NCBI RefSeq assembly: GCF_954871325.1
Contig: NC_088775.1
Coordinates: 71,773,561 to 71,837,560 of the forward strand
Direction of reading: 5' to 3'
Length of the DNA: 64,000 nucleotides
DNA from: Gordionus sp. m RMFG-2023
Lineage: Eukaryota; Nematomorpha; Gordioida; Chordodea; Parachordodidae
The position numbers were made by a program, and so were the translations under genes. This document shows positions 26,301 through 35,073 of the stretch, piece after piece; the stretch's first letter is position 1, and each line of letters opens with the position of its first letter. The notes beneath the pieces are model-generated. The model saw nothing but the letters and a program-made list of their open reading frames with translations. It searched no databases and had not been told where the DNA came from.

Positions 26301-29300
26301 TGTTTATTTTATAAAGGATAACATATAGGTAATATTTAATTGGTGAAAAATTATTTAGTGTACAATAAGGATTACAAATGATTAAATATGTATGTACACA
26401 AAAAAAACTTGTCTGCTGGTTAGAAACAACCAGCATTATATATTCCAAATATCGGGTCTCTCACATACTTGTGATTCATTCGCTCATTGCAAATCGTTAA
26501 TGATAAGGCAGCAAAAACCCTTGTGTCTATCCAGCGAGCAAATATTTGTATTGAACGGTAGGTAACCTCTTTCAAACGATTTTGGCCTTGTCCCACCAAA
26601 GATGGATGTCTCAATGTGGTAGGATCCCCCTCTACATATAATTTTTACTGAGCTATCATATGTTCAGTCGATCCACAATGGAAACATTTTCGAAGTCAAA
26701 GTTATAACAATGAGACCAGCTCCCAAATGAAGAAAACACTGCGCATAACCTTCAAAGATGTTTCCGTTGTGGATCAACTCAACATTATATAGCCCAGTAT
26801 ACATTTTACCTAGAGAGCGATCCTAGCACATCGAAATATTCATCCTGGTGAAGGAGGATATCGCCAATGCAAATATTTTCTCGCTGAATAGACACAAGGT
26901 TTTTGCTGCCGTATCATTACCGATTGCCAATGAGCAAATGAATCATATGGATGTGATAGACTGTGTTATAGCCACGGGTGGATGTGATAGACTGTGTTAT
27001 AGCCACGGGTGGATGTGATTCCTTTTTGGAGGATTTGATGTTGGGAAACAACAATTGAATATGAACGAAACCAGCAGACTAGTTTTTTTTGGTACATATT
27101 TAATCATTTTAAAATCCTTATTGTACACCAAATATTTTTTCAGTAAAAAAAATTAATATAGTTTTTTTTAAAAAATTTTTAAACAATTAAGTAATACCTA
27201 TATGTTTATATACTTTTATAAATAAATATTTATTACTCATGGGTACATGCTCATGCTCGTGGCCTATAAAGGGTGAGATAATGCCAGATTTGTACTTTTA
27301 TTAAAGGTTGTCACTCACGTTCATGTAGCAACGTGATTGGTTAAAAATATTATATATAAAAAATTATCTTATTGTATTCATTAATTAAATTTTGATCATA
27401 AAAGTAACTGCTATTAATAAAAGATTTTTGTCGTTTTTCTTTTGCTAAAATTTAATTGAAATAAAAATGGTTTTTTTTTTGTGAGTATACTATTAAAGAA
27501 ATCAGGTATTTACGATCTGAGAAAATCGTCAAATTATAAAATATTTTAGACTTAAACTAATTATTACTAATTAACAATGGTGTCTTTAAGGAGTGAGTCA
27601 AATCTGCACATTTTCTTTAAATTGAAAAACATATTAGAATTTAATTTTTAAGGATTTTCGTGAATGGAGTGACCACTATAGTTGGATAAACTATCTTTTT
27701 AGCCGTTTAAGCCATTTTAGCCGGCTATAAAATCGGCTGAACAAAGTTTTTACCCCATAACAATCACTTTGGCCTCTAGATTCTTCTTTAAAAGATAGCT
27801 CAAATTTGGATGAAACTAATATAAATCAAAACGCCTTAATGTTAACGGATTTTCTCCGGCATGCGCCTGAAGATTGCCGGCATTTAGCCATTCCCAACTA
27901 AAGTCGCATTTATAGTAAGCGTGGTATAGCTCTCCATAGCGATATATTTGCTTTTAGCAATATCAGGCTATTTTACGCTTATTCTTTAAATGCGACATAA
28001 TTCAATTTCATATACGAGCTAATGAGTTATATTTTAAGATAAGAATAAAATATGTATATATTTTTTTCAAATAATTTTATTCCTTTAGATTTCTTTCTCA
28101 CCTGCCTTTGTTCAAAGAATTAAAATTTGTGGAAGTATCATTTTTAGACAAAACGCTTAAATTGGAAGATTCAAACATACGAGAAACTGGTTAGGATTAA
28201 AAATAGAATAATATTCATTTTCATTGCAAAAAAACGTTTCATAATAATATAACCAGTTTTCATTGACATCTCATTCATATACCTTGATATCCGATATTTT
28301 ATCGGCTGATTAATATAAAGTTCTATATTCATTTTAAAAAATTGTCAGGAGAGCATTAAAAAATTTTTATACTTTAAATTAGTGATGATAAACGGCTCGT
28401 TTTGAGCCGATTTTTAAAAACGGCTAACTCAATATTTTAGCCAGATATTGACTAAGCCTCGAGATTTCGCTAATAGATGTCCAAACCTTTGTTCCTTCTG
28501 CAAACAAAATCTTCCATCTTGCGTATTATTATTCTAGATGAAATATTGAGTTAGCCGTTTTTAAAAATCGGCTCAAAACGAACCGTTTAACAACACTACT
28601 TTAAATAGGATTTTACACTATAATAGTCAAAATAAAGGATTATTGAGTATTTTCAAATTTTTATTGATAATATGGAAGAATATAGTTATGAAGCATTAAT
28701 TTATCAATAAATATATTATTTTGCAAAAATATCGATATAGGACATTATAATACTCAGCCGACGATTTTTATTTTAAACCTATTCACATAACTTTTTTAAA
28801 TGTTCCTTTACTCCAAATTTTTAAAACTAATATTATTTTTATTCATATCCCTATTATGAGAATTAATATATGATATTAACTTCAAATTTTTTTTAAAATT
28901 ACGAACACACCTTTTTAGTCGAAAATTAGAAATTATTATTTTTAGCATACCGATATATTTTGTCAACGGAGGCGATTTTTTAAAATAATATAACATTATA
29001 GGAGATTTGAGTTTATAGGGAATTGAAATATATCAATTAAATAAATACGAAAAGTATAGTTATGTACCAAAAAATATATTAGCGTTTAAAATATACGGAG
29101 AAAGCGTAATTGCTACTGCTAGGCCATTACCATAAATATTAAAATTGAAACATTTCAAAAAATTTTGATTTTTTTTTAAAGTAACCCGATATTAAAAATC
29201 ATTAATTCCAATTTCTTTAATCCGTCATCCAATAGTCGGGATATTTTTGTAAAATATGTTTATAAAATTATTTACTTATATATTTTTATTCAATTGTATA

Positions 29301-30413
29301 ACTTTTCTTAGAAATATTTAATTTAATTTGTGTGTATCAGATCTTAAATATGTGACACTTAGCTCTTGGCAAAGATATTTACCTGCATTGAAATCACGTG
29401 CTCGCATTAAAATTTTGACAGAACAAAGGAATAAATTGATCGAGAAAAGAAATCTACGTAAACGTGACAAACATGACGCATCGCTGTTTAACCAAGGCGA
29501 ATATATTCTGTCAGGTTTGAATAATAGTAATTGTGTAATGTTTTTCCTGTAAAAGAAGTATAATTTCTTGTTAGATGGCCTCCCATCCTTGTTTATGAAA
29601 TTATTCTAACCTCATTATAAATTTTATAAAATTAGATATAGCCGATATAAATATAAACAGTGAAAGTGATTTTCCTGCCGCTCTTCCCAACCATCCAAGC
29701 CCAGATGATAATGGTTTCTTTTTTAAATAATATATCTAATTTAATTATTTATTAGCACATTTGAAGGGTAGTATGATTTATTTATGTTGTTCAATATTTT
29801 AAATCCTTGATATAATCTATCTTTAAAAGTAAAATTCCCTAGAAATTTACCCTAAGAATACTCTTTTTAGTTGTTAAATATTTAAAACCTTTTAATACTG
29901 ATAATTAAAAACTAATTTTTTTATAAATAATAATAGAAAGTAATATACCTTCGAGTTCGACTAGTAATTCTGCTTGGAATCGTAACAATGATATAAATTT
30001 GGATAATCAACAGCTCCCACATTTATCGTTTTCTCAAGTATTTTTTTCAAAAATTTTTTTTTCGAGTGAATGCATATTTAATTAAAGCCCGCCTAAAAGA
30101 CTTAAGCATATAGAACTTTTATCATAAATAATTTATTAAATATATATATCTTAAACTATCATTTAGCTTCTCAAACAATCAAATGATCGCAATGATTGGC
30201 AAGATGTGTCGAAAATTAAATACATACCCCTTTTAACTCCTAAATGTAGGAAAAATTATTCTCTATGTTCCGACGAAGAATTAGATGCTCAAAATAATTT
30301 CGAGGATCCAGAACTTTCTTATTATATATGGAATTCTAGTAATCAAGCTAAACGAAATATGAATAAAATTAATCTATCAGATTTTATTTGTAACGAACCG
30401 AAAGAAGAAAGGG
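7703..30413 (+). CDS. RNF10: RING finger protein 10 homologue, 16 recognised exons (last exon not found)
   Basis: Exons: 7703-7772, 7815-7897, 7934-8223, 8269-8362, 15685-15742, 18929-19055, 20368-20507, 21260-21375, 21619-21663, 22266-22389, 24281-24536, 28089-28189, 29341-29514, 29636-29713, 29937-30037, 30167-30413 (about 701 codons; vertebrate RNF10 is about 811). All junctions are GT/AG with matching phases. Diagnostic parts in RNF10 order: LLAHCQFI with a PDLFIEW segment, a C3HC4 RING (Cys189-Cys230), VGDMITM..LMKR, YYFYQ..DGQ..LNPINF, FLSHLPL and a basic coiled stretch. The family (yeast Mag2) is an E3 ubiquitin ligase that marks 40S proteins uS3 and uS5 on stalled ribosomes. The N-terminal exons are weakly conserved and the ATG is provisional. 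The model ends in phase 1, so a further C-terminal exon is expected to the right, probably beyond the gypsy element. Confidence 0.88.
8847..9137. mobile_element. MITE with about 70-bp inverted termini, in RNF10 intron 4
   Basis: CATTCAAAGTGGA at the left is matched by CTCCACTTTGAATG at the right, and the pairing continues inward through ACAGATCC, TTTTTTACATCCGTT and TTAATCTCATTAAAAAT. The unit is 291 bp and has no coding capacity. Target duplication not resolved. Confidence 0.6.
9138..9978. other. intronic AT-rich sequence, nothing recognised
   Basis: Part of the 7.3-kb RNF10 intron 8363-15684. No exon-like open frame and no clear repeat structure. Confidence 0.3.
9979..10085. mobile_element. 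orphan hAT left end
   Basis: CAGGGCTGTGGACCC has the form of a hAT terminus and is followed by short palindromic subterminal sequence (GAACCGTTCAGGTTC). No matching right end was found within several kb, so it is probably a truncated copy. Confidence 0.3.
10424..10691. repeat. tandem repeat, about 90-bp unit, three copies
   Basis: Three successive units share TGTATGATATTTT, AACATCTTGAATTGAAAGAT and GGTTTAAATC. Each unit ends in an AT palindrome (ATTTAAATCGCGATTTAAAT in the third). The copies differ by small substitutions. Intronic minisatellite-like array. Confidence 0.7.
11223..12049. mobile_element. non-autonomous hAT element, 827 bp
   Basis: The termini CAGAGACCTGCAG and CCGCAGGTCTCTG are inverted repeats, and the perfect 8-bp duplication ATAATTAT flanks them (11215-11222 and 12050-12057). 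Subterminal sequence repeats GGCCTGGCC-type motifs at both ends. No transposase is encoded. The window's first 19 bases are the right end of a sister copy, and the blocks at 20779-21126, 23957-24252 and 37689-37858 carry related subterminal sequence. Confidence 0.85.
12910..13764. mobile_element. non-autonomous hAT element, 855 bp, inside the LTR
   Basis: The termini TAGTGAAGGTCA and TGACCTTCACTA are flanked by the perfect 8-bp repeat ATAAGTAT (12902-12909 and 13765-13772). Both ends carry many GGACCG / CGGTCC motifs, which would be transposase-binding repeats by analogy with other hATs. No transposase. It inserted into the 3' LTR copy after that LTR formed; the other two LTR copies lack it. 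Confidence 0.88.
13826..14674. repeat. inverted arms with a central imperfect minisatellite
   Basis: About 13826-13955 is repeated in inverse at 14548-14673, carrying the same end of the LTR element's internal region. Between them, about 14190-14545 consists of degenerate short units built from CTCATAATTATGTCTATC and ATCAATTTATC. The layout is a large hairpin within the LTR locus. Confidence 0.65.
15685..15742 (+). CDS. RNF10: RNF10 exon 5: first half of the RING finger
   Basis: Encodes [19 protein letters not shown] and then one base of an Ala codon. The CPIC pair gives the first two zinc ligands (Cys189, Cys192). Acceptor ATATTAG and donor CCAG/GTTATT. The phase-0 acceptor joins the ..IIQQL end of exon 4, and the phase-1 donor joins exon 6 to give [11 protein letters not shown]. 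The short exon would be unrecognisable alone; the fit on both sides makes it secure. Confidence 0.88.
15920..18569. mobile_element. hAT element with degenerate transposase (outer of a nested pair)
   Basis: Termini CAGGGACCTGGAG and TTCCGGTCCCTG with a perfect 8-bp duplication TTAGAAAA (15912-15919 and 18570-18577). At about 18115-18235 a remnant of the hAT C-terminal dimerisation region can be read ([17 protein letters not shown], then SPQRTKS). The central part is replaced by a second hAT at 16160-17891. It lies in RNF10 intron 5. Confidence 0.82.
16160..17891 (+). mobile_element. second hAT element nested in the first, decayed transposase
   Basis: Termini CAGAGTTAAAGTAGCGCGC and GGGTTTAACAACTCTG; the candidate 8-bp duplications ATAAGAAG and ATAAAAGT match only partly. 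Both ends have arrays of TAGCG / CGCTA motifs. Transposase remnants: [12 protein letters not shown] at about 17178, nearly the same as the autonomous hAT at 46051-46470, and the dimerisation segment [12 protein letters not shown] with stops at about 17436-17540. The ORF is broken by several stops. About 17757-17870 holds a short tandem array of TAGCGATAGCGGTACGCTA. Confidence 0.75.
18929..19055 (+). CDS. RNF10: RNF10 exon 6: second half of the RING finger
   Basis: Encodes [18 protein letters not shown] followed by a conserved [11 protein letters not shown] and the start of the K-x-D-D-L-K-S segment. It supplies Cys204, His206, Cys209, Cys212, Cys227 and Cys230, completing a C3HC4 RING. Phase 1 in, phase 2 out. 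This is the E2-binding catalytic core of the ligase. Confidence 0.93.
19337..19846. repeat. large AT-rich inverted repeat in RNF10 intron 6
   Basis: About 19337-19488 and 19694-19846 are inverted copies of about 150 bp (shared words TTTATTCATTTTTTTAAATA, GGAATTCATTATT and CACCACAATAATAA), with a spacer of about 200 bp. Within each arm the ATTCATTTTTTTAAATAAT phrase occurs twice. No coding capacity; probably a fold-back element. Confidence 0.7.
20368..20507 (+). CDS. RNF10: RNF10 exon 7: post-RING VGDMITM segment
   Basis: Starts by completing a split Ser codon after DDLK and reads [18 protein letters not shown], then [13 protein letters not shown], which corresponds to the YVVGDTITMQLMKREKG block of human RNF10. 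Phase 1 donor GAAAAAG/GTATAG. Confidence 0.9.
20779..21126. mobile_element. degenerate non-autonomous hAT copy in RNF10 intron 7
   Basis: Begins AAGAGACCTAACCCAGGCCC and ends GACCCTTGAAGGTCTATGG, resembling the CAGAGACCTG family at 11223. Its centre matches 23957-24252 closely (TTTATTATTAGAAGAAAAAA and TTTAGGCCCAAA). No target duplication recognised. Confidence 0.5.
21260..21663 (+). CDS. RNF10: RNF10 exons 8 and 9
   Basis: Exon 8 (21260-21375) reads [18 protein letters not shown] and on to SEDPDN; exon 9 (21619-21663, only 15 codons) reads [15 protein letters not shown]. Together they correspond to the human helical stretch SQYSKLLLASKEQVLHRV through FIEAAIQEL. Exon 8 uses the AAAG acceptor at 21258-21259, the only one giving the right phase. 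Donor AAT/GTAACA, acceptor TTTTTAG, donor CAG/GTTTAA. Confidence 0.85.
21900..22120. mobile_element. degenerate copy of the TAGTGTTGTTAAAC fold-back MITE
   Basis: Shares CTAACTCATTATTTTA, TCTATTAGCGAAATTTCGAG, ATTTTTCTGGCTAA and a GAGCCGTTTAGCAACACTA end with the better copies at 28380, 33467 and 39094. The left end is diverged and its boundary is approximate. Confidence 0.6.
22266..22389 (+). CDS. RNF10: RNF10 exon 10
   Basis: Encodes [15 protein letters not shown], an acidic stretch ([12 protein letters not shown]) and CYYFYQ, the start of the strongly conserved YYFYQ..DGQ motif that continues in exon 11. Donor CAAT/GTAAAA in phase 1. Confidence 0.87.
22439..23807 (+). mobile_element. internally deleted hAT element in RNF10 intron 10
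   Basis: Left AGGGATCCAAACCGAACC and right GGTTTGGATCCCTG are inverted termini, with repeated GAACCG-type subterminal motifs. A remnant of the hAT dimerisation region ([16 protein letters not shown]) lies at about 23360-23460, followed by stops. No clean target duplication. Length 1.37 kb against 3-4 kb for a complete hAT, and most of the transposase is missing. Confidence 0.7.
23957..24252. mobile_element. non-autonomous element related to 20779-21126
   Basis: Shares a stretch of about 200 bp with 20779-21126 (AATTTATTGTATTTCATGAAA, TTATTATTAGAAGAAAAAAA, TTTAGGCCCAAACCCATTAA). Ends not resolved. It lies just upstream of RNF10 exon 11. Confidence 0.5.
24281..24536 (+). CDS. RNF10: RNF10 exon 11
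   Basis: Completes the motif as [18 protein letters not shown], matching human AEDGQHMFLHPVNVRCLV residue for residue in length. It continues through a low-complexity acidic insert ([17 protein letters not shown]) to [17 protein letters not shown]. Another AG six bases downstream is possible, but it would delete two residues of the motif. Phase 2 donor TTTAG/GTTTAA. Confidence 0.88.
25640..26055. repeat. tandem repeat, about 110-bp unit, about 3.5 copies
   Basis: Units share CCAAATCTAATAATCT-like, CTCATTTTTCTTCTA, AAAATTCACTAAA and ATATATATTATCGTTAT in the same order. The copies are diverged by substitutions and small gaps. Confidence 0.65.
26186..26270 (+). mobile_element. possible tRNA-derived SINE head
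   Basis: The sequence contains an A-box-like TAGTGATAAGCAG and, about 45 bases on, the B-box-like GAGTTCGATTCC, with short GAGG / CCTC ends that could pair like an acceptor stem. It is followed by a non-tRNA tail. It could be a tRNA pseudogene or a SINE; only one copy was noticed here. Confidence 0.4.
26440..26960. pseudogene. fold-back retroelement gag fragment with zinc-knuckle sequence
   Basis: A fossil. Two inverted copies of about 200 bp share words such as GACACAAGG and GGCAGCAAAAACC, and each carries a CFRCG / CFHCG-type zinc-knuckle remnant like those of LTR-element Gag proteins. At the right side a 31-bp segment (ATGTGATAGACTGTGTTATA..) is directly doubled at about 26947-27008. No LTRs found; broken and old. 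The family cannot be fixed beyond a retroelement Gag. Confidence 0.45.
28089..28189 (+). CDS. RNF10: RNF10 exon 12: FLSHLPL segment
   Basis: Completes the Arg codon split by the previous intron and reads [19 protein letters not shown], corresponding to human YLSHLPLTCEFSICELAL. Clear acceptor TTATTCCTTTAG; phase 1 donor ACTG/GTTAGG. The 3.55-kb intron before it is almost entirely repeat sequence. Confidence 0.92.
28380..28598. mobile_element. hAT-type fold-back MITE (TAGTGTTGTTAAAC family)
   Basis: 219 bp with long inverted arms (AAACGGCTCGTTTTGAGCCG, TTTTTAAAAACGGCTAACTC) and a perfect 8-bp target duplication CTTTAAAT (28372-28379 and 28599-28606). Termini TAGTGATGATAAACGG and CCGTTTAACAACACTA. 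Family members at 21900, 33467 and 39094. Confidence 0.85.
29341..29514 (+). CDS. RNF10: RNF10 exon 13: basic coiled stretch
   Basis: Reads [18 protein letters not shown] and continues with many Lys/Arg/Glu ([19 protein letters not shown]), corresponding to the human segment SKETLEMFSDDIEKRKRQRQ..REERRRERR. Acceptor TATCAG, donor TCAG/GTTTGA, phases 1 and 1. Confidence 0.88.
29636..30037 (+). CDS. RNF10: RNF10 exons 14 and 15
   Basis: Exon 14 (29636-29713) reads [20 protein letters not shown], matching the human VHIPLENLQQFPAF region; exon 15 (29937-30037) is Ser/Asn-rich and ends LPHLSFSQ, matching the conserved FPSFAQML motif. For exon 15 the acceptor AATAATAG is needed for phase; the AAAG four bases on would break the frame. 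Confidence 0.82.
30167..30413 (+). CDS. RNF10: RNF10 exon 16 (last one recognised)
   Basis: Reads [18 protein letters not shown], directly continuing FSQ, then an acidic, Asn-rich tail ending NEPKEER. The frame then reaches GGGGTAATGA, a plausible phase 1 donor at 30414. If not spliced, the frame runs on to a stop inside the gypsy LTR. The usual Lys-rich, L-F-S-T C-terminus of the family is missing, so a final exon is expected. Confidence 0.78.
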
Positions 30414-30464
30414 GTAATGAGACATATATTTACTACTTCATTCTTAAAATTGTGATTTTAAATT

Positions 30465-30734
30465 TGTTGCGACTGAAAAAAATCTAAATTGTTGGGATTG
30501 CTAACGAATATAAATTATTGCGAATTGTTAGATAAAATAATTCTTTATTGCGAAAAATTAAAACCAGATAAAAATTCTTTATTATATATTTTTAGACCAA
30601 AATAAATATTTTTTTTATATAAATAAAATCGAAGAATGATAATAATTTTTTATAAAATAATGTTTCATATTTTCAATAACATTTTAAAATTAAATCAATA
30701 ATCCCAATAAAAAAAAATATACAAGGTTATAACA
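30465..30734 (-). repeat. 3' LTR of the gypsy element
   Basis: 270 bp, starting TGTTGCGACTG and ending GGTTATAACA on the plus strand. It matches the copy at 36607-36863 almost throughout. Confidence 0.93.
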
Positions 30735-31361
30735 CGCCTCCCCCTTTTTAAGGAACAAAAACCAGGGGCAAAAATGATACATTTTCGAGTAATTATTTTA
30801 GAAAAACAATCATTGTATAAAATTTCAATAAATAACTCACATATATAAGAATTGTTTTTATGTTTATTCTTTTTTTAATCATTTCATACACCCTTTTCTG
30901 GTCTTCAATGATAGCCGTCGAAGTATTGTTACAGTTGAATCAAAGAATCGATTATAACGTTGTTTTCCTTTTAATATTACATCGTTCATCTTTTACGTTT
31001 CGGACAGACGGTATTGGGTTTATGAGTCCTAGGATTGATCCATTACATCATTGGTCAGTCATGATCATTCAGTTAGGTATCATCAATCTCATAATTGTAA
31101 TTGTTTGTTGAGATAAGGTGTACGGAGAAAAAAAAATTAACCTAGCGTATTTACGCGACACTTTATTTGATCTCTATGGCGACGCACTTCCGTCATATCT
31201 TCTAATCTTATTTTACATAACTTATCACCTAAATTTTCTATAATTATTCCTTTATCCCATTTTTTACCACTTCCGTACATTCTAACCCAGACCATTTAAT
31301 TAACTATAAATTTATATTCCTATTTTCAATTTCTAAAATTTTCGAAACAGGTTTCAACATA

Positions 31362-32122
31362 TCACGTATTAGTTTTCCTTCCCAGCATTTTTTCCGAAGG
31401 AGATTTACCATTCCTTCTTACCCCATTATTATAATATAAATGAGCTATCCAAACTTCTTCTTTGCCTTCTTTGGCCTTTCTCAGCCAACTTTTAACAACT
31501 GCCACCAATTTTTCTGCCTGTCCGTTAGAACTAGGGTGATACGGTGGTGCTAACATATGTTGCACATTATTTTTCAACAAAAACTTCCGAACATTTCACT
31601 CACGAACCTCGGACCACCATCTGAAATCACCCATTTCGGAATGCCGCATAATTTCTTTAAATGTTTAATAACAATTCCCTTAGTTAAATCATGTACTTCC
31701 TTAAATTCAATATACTTTGAAAAAGCATCTACACTTAAAATAAATTTTTTATCATTAAAAAAATCCATATGCACCCTTTCCCAAGCCCTATTTATTTTCG
31801 ACCAAACACTTTTCTTATCCCGACACGGCATATTTGCCCACGCGTTACAGACTTCACAATTTTTTCCTATTTGTTCAATTTTCCCATTCATTCCCCTCCA
31901 CCAAACATATTCCCTTCCCCACTGTTTCATTCGCGAAATCCCTTGATGTCCCGCGTGTAATATTTTCAGAACATTGTCTCTCAGTTGACTCGGTATAATA
32001 GCCCTATGCCCTCTCATAATGCAACCGTCTACCACCGTTAACTTAGTTTCAATACATTTAAATTTATTCTCACCGGCTTCCCATGGTTTTTTTCCCGTTA
32101 TTTGCAATTTAAATAATTTCAT
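31362..32122 (-). pseudogene. gypsy integrase region
   Basis: The N-terminal zinc-binding motif (H-x-G-H-x-G ... C-x-x-C) and the catalytic-core segments (DFF, VISDGGPRF, HPSSNGQAE) are visible. Part of the broken element at 30465-36863. Confidence 0.85.
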
Positions 32123-32159
32123 TTCCTTATTTTTTAACGTATAATTTCTAATATCCTCC

Positions 32160-33430
32160 CATGTGGTGGGACCTCCTTGTAAACCACAAGTTAAAATACA
32201 AATTAAGGCTGCTTCACCTTACCTATCTTGACCTGATAGTTTCTCATCGGTCTCTTCACCAACTCCCAACCTCGATAAAATATCTGGTAAATGATTTTCC
32301 TTTCCTTGCCTATACCTTAATTCCAAATCAAAACTACCCACTAATAATAACCACCATTGAAGTCTAGGTAAAATCATCAATTCTCTATTGTCCTTCTTAA
32401 ATAAATAAATAAACGGCCTATGATCCGTTTATACTACAAATTTCCTACCAATTAAGTATTCACGACATTTTTTAAGACCGAAAATAATAGCTAATTACTC
32501 TTGTTCAATCACCGAATACCGTGTTTCTACATCCCTAAAAACTCTCGAAAAAAATAATACAGGTCTCTCAATTCCATCCATTAAATGTAACAATGCTCCA
32601 CCCACATTTTTATTAGATTTATCCACCCCTAAAGTCACTTCCAATTCATTATTAAAACATACCAAAATGGGTTCTTTTCCCACTTTCAATTTCAATGCCA
32701 TAAACACCAATTCTTGTTCATTTTTCCATTCAAAATGTATATTTTTCTTTAATAATTCATATAATGGCGCAGCCAATTTAGCAAAATCATCTATAAAACG
32801 ATGATAATAATTCACCATACCCAAAAATGATTGTACCTCTGTTTTCGTAGTCGGTTTATTTATATTTGCAATACTCATTAAATTTTTATCTAATGGCCTT
32901 ATTTCTGTCCCAAATATGTAACTTCAGTTACTCCCATAACATTCTTTTCCGACTCGTTTTTAAACCCTTATCTCTGATTCTTATGAAAACTTCTTCCAAT
33001 CTCTGATTGTGTTGTTCAATCGTTACTCCCGTCACTAAAACATCATCCATATAATAAAAAATTCCTTCTAAACCCTGAAAAACTGCCGCCATAGTGCGCT
33101 GAAAATTGGAGCTGAAATACTTAACCCAAACGGTAACCGACAAAAAATAAATAATCCTTTAAACGTCGTTATTGTCAATAATTTCCTCGTACATTCTTTC
33201 ATAGGTAATTGCAAATATGCACATGAAAAATCTATCTTAGAAAAATATTTTGCCCCTTTTAAATTTGCTAAAATTTCTTTAATTTTTGGTAACGGGTATT
33301 TTACTTCAACTACCCATGGATTAAGAGTAACACGAAAATCTGCACAAATTCTCAACTTTCCATTGGCCTTCCGCACCGGAACTAAAGGTGTTGCCCATTC
33401 ACTATATCCAATAGGACAAATAATTCCATC
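32160..33430 (-). pseudogene. gypsy reverse transcriptase and RNase H region
   Basis: Recognisable by the polymerase motif YYMDDVLV, the LRICADFR and LPFGLS segments, and the downstream FLGMVNYYHRFI / VDKSNKNVGG blocks of the Ty3/gypsy RT-RNase H connection. Broken. Confidence 0.88.
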
Positions 33431-33466
33431 ACATAATCAATTTTATAATGCATTTTCCATTTCAGC

Positions 33467-33659
33467 TAGTGATGTTAAACAGCTCGTTTTAAGTCGATTT
33501 TTAAAAACGGCTAACTCAATATTTCATCCAGAATAATATTACTCAAGCATGAAGATTTTGTTTGTAGGAGGAACAAAGGTTTGGACAACTATTAGCGAAA
33601 TCTCGAGACTTAGGCAATATTTTTCTGGCTAAAATATTGAGTTGCCGTTAACAACACTA
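33467..33659. mobile_element. fold-back hAT MITE inserted in the gypsy element
   Basis: 193 bp with termini TAGTGATGTTAAAC and GTTAACAACACTA and a perfect 8-bp target duplication ATTTCAGC (33459-33466 and 33660-33667). Same family as 28380-28598. The insertion postdates the gypsy integration. Confidence 0.88.
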
Positions 33660-33724
33660 ATTTCAGCCCTCCATTCGAAAGGTACCCTGCGAATTGCACA
33701 ATACTGTGGTATAATATCCTTCTT

Positions 33725-34405
33725 TTAAACTATATCTACTTCATAATCCACCAAACATCCCAATTTTTCCCCAAAAATTTCTTCATATTTGACCCCTAGA
33801 TTTATCACCGTATTTCGTAACTTTTCCAAATTTTCATATGACTCTTTTTCTTTTAACAAATCTTCGTTTTCCATCTTTTTTCCTACAAATTTCGCTAGGA
33901 ATTTTAATGATACAGGCAATTTTTCCTGCTCTAAATTTGATTCTTTATACATTTTATCACATTCTATATAACTATTTTTTAACTCGGATTCTTCTTCAAA
34001 TACCTTATTATCAATTTCCAACTTAAAATCCTCAACATTAGCTTCTAAAACATTATCGATTTTCAAATCCAAAATTTTATCCATTTCATTAATATAATTT
34101 TCGTCGCAATTAATATTTACAAATTCAGGAAAACCCTGATCAGTTTCTCCACTTATTAATTTTACATTTTCCATAATTTGCAATATATTATCTACTAAAT
34201 TTTCAATTTTATTAATACCCTTAACTTTATTTTCTACACAAACAATTTCTCCATTCTTTATACTTCTCTCATTACATTCTAATTTGATTTCTTCGTTCAT
34301 TATTTCATTTTTACTCTCCAAATTTTTAAAATTATCATTAGTTTTTGAAACAACATCTAATTCCAAATTATGAATTTCTTTAATTTTCTGATTATTATTC
34401 ATCAA
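33725..34405 (-). pseudogene. extra Glu/Lys/Asn-rich region between gypsy protease and reverse transcriptase
   Basis: A hydrophilic, predicted-helical segment of about 226 codons without a recognised domain. Such a long spacer between protease and reverse transcriptase is not typical of Ty3/gypsy. It belongs to the same broken element. Confidence 0.6.
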
Positions 34406-34639
34406 ATTTTTAATTTAATATTTTCTGACATCATATTTTTTACCAATATATTTTCTACGTTTTTAATATTCAACTCCTCTACGGTCATTTTTGGTATTAT
34501 TTTCATTAACTATATTTTACCTGAAACATATCCCAAAAATTATTCTCCAACCCAAATTTCGATATCCAAGCCCACCCCATAATTGCACCAAATTCTTCCT
34601 TAAGTATCCAAAGATCCAAAAAATGCATTTTCTCTTTAA

Positions 34640-34879
34640 TTATACTGTTAAATTTACTATTCCCAAAACTATAATTTCAGTTCCATTTAATTGTTTTACT
34701 ATTATTTTATCATTTATTATTTGCTTATTAGGCCATAATTTATAAAATTCTTTACATCCCATGACCGATATAGTAGCTCCTATATCCAATAACATTGTAA
34801 TTTCTTTACTGCCCACATTGATTTTCACACGCGGACAATCATCATAATTACTATTATTTTTTCCCACTAAAATTGGCAT
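34640..34879 (-). pseudogene. gypsy aspartic protease region
   Basis: A retropepsin-like region: MLLDIGATISVMG in place of the usual D-[ST]-G-A motif, preceded by the usual KINVG strand. Part of the broken element. Confidence 0.7.
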
Positions 34880-35073
34880 ATTACAAATATAAACGTTTGA
34901 CTTGGGTTGCTCTTTTCTTTGATAACCGAATCATTATTACTTATTTCTTCTTTTATTTTGATTCCCAATTTATTTTTAAAACTTAATGTATTTTTCGGTA
35001 TTAATTCGCTCTTTTGATTTAATGGGTTTTTCGATGTAATAACCCCAAATGTTGTTTTTTCACTATCATACAG

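Larger units (their letters stand above)
24548..27330. mobile_element. composite fold-back element with about 100-bp inverted ends, in RNF10 intron 11
   Basis: About 24548-24650 and 27220-27330 are inverted copies (AACGTGACTGACAACCTTTA, CAAATCTGGCA, CCCTTTATAGGCCACGAGCA). Inside are a second inverted pair (about 25110-25330 with 25470-25680), a tandem array (25640-26050) and the fold-back fragment at 26440-26960. No target duplication and no transposase were found, so the class is open. Confidence 0.6.

Noticed and set aside
27770-27900. Ser/Asp/Asn-rich open stretch before RNF10 exon 12
   Set aside because: It does not fit the phase needed between exons 11 and 12, and the RNF10 alignment is already complete without it.
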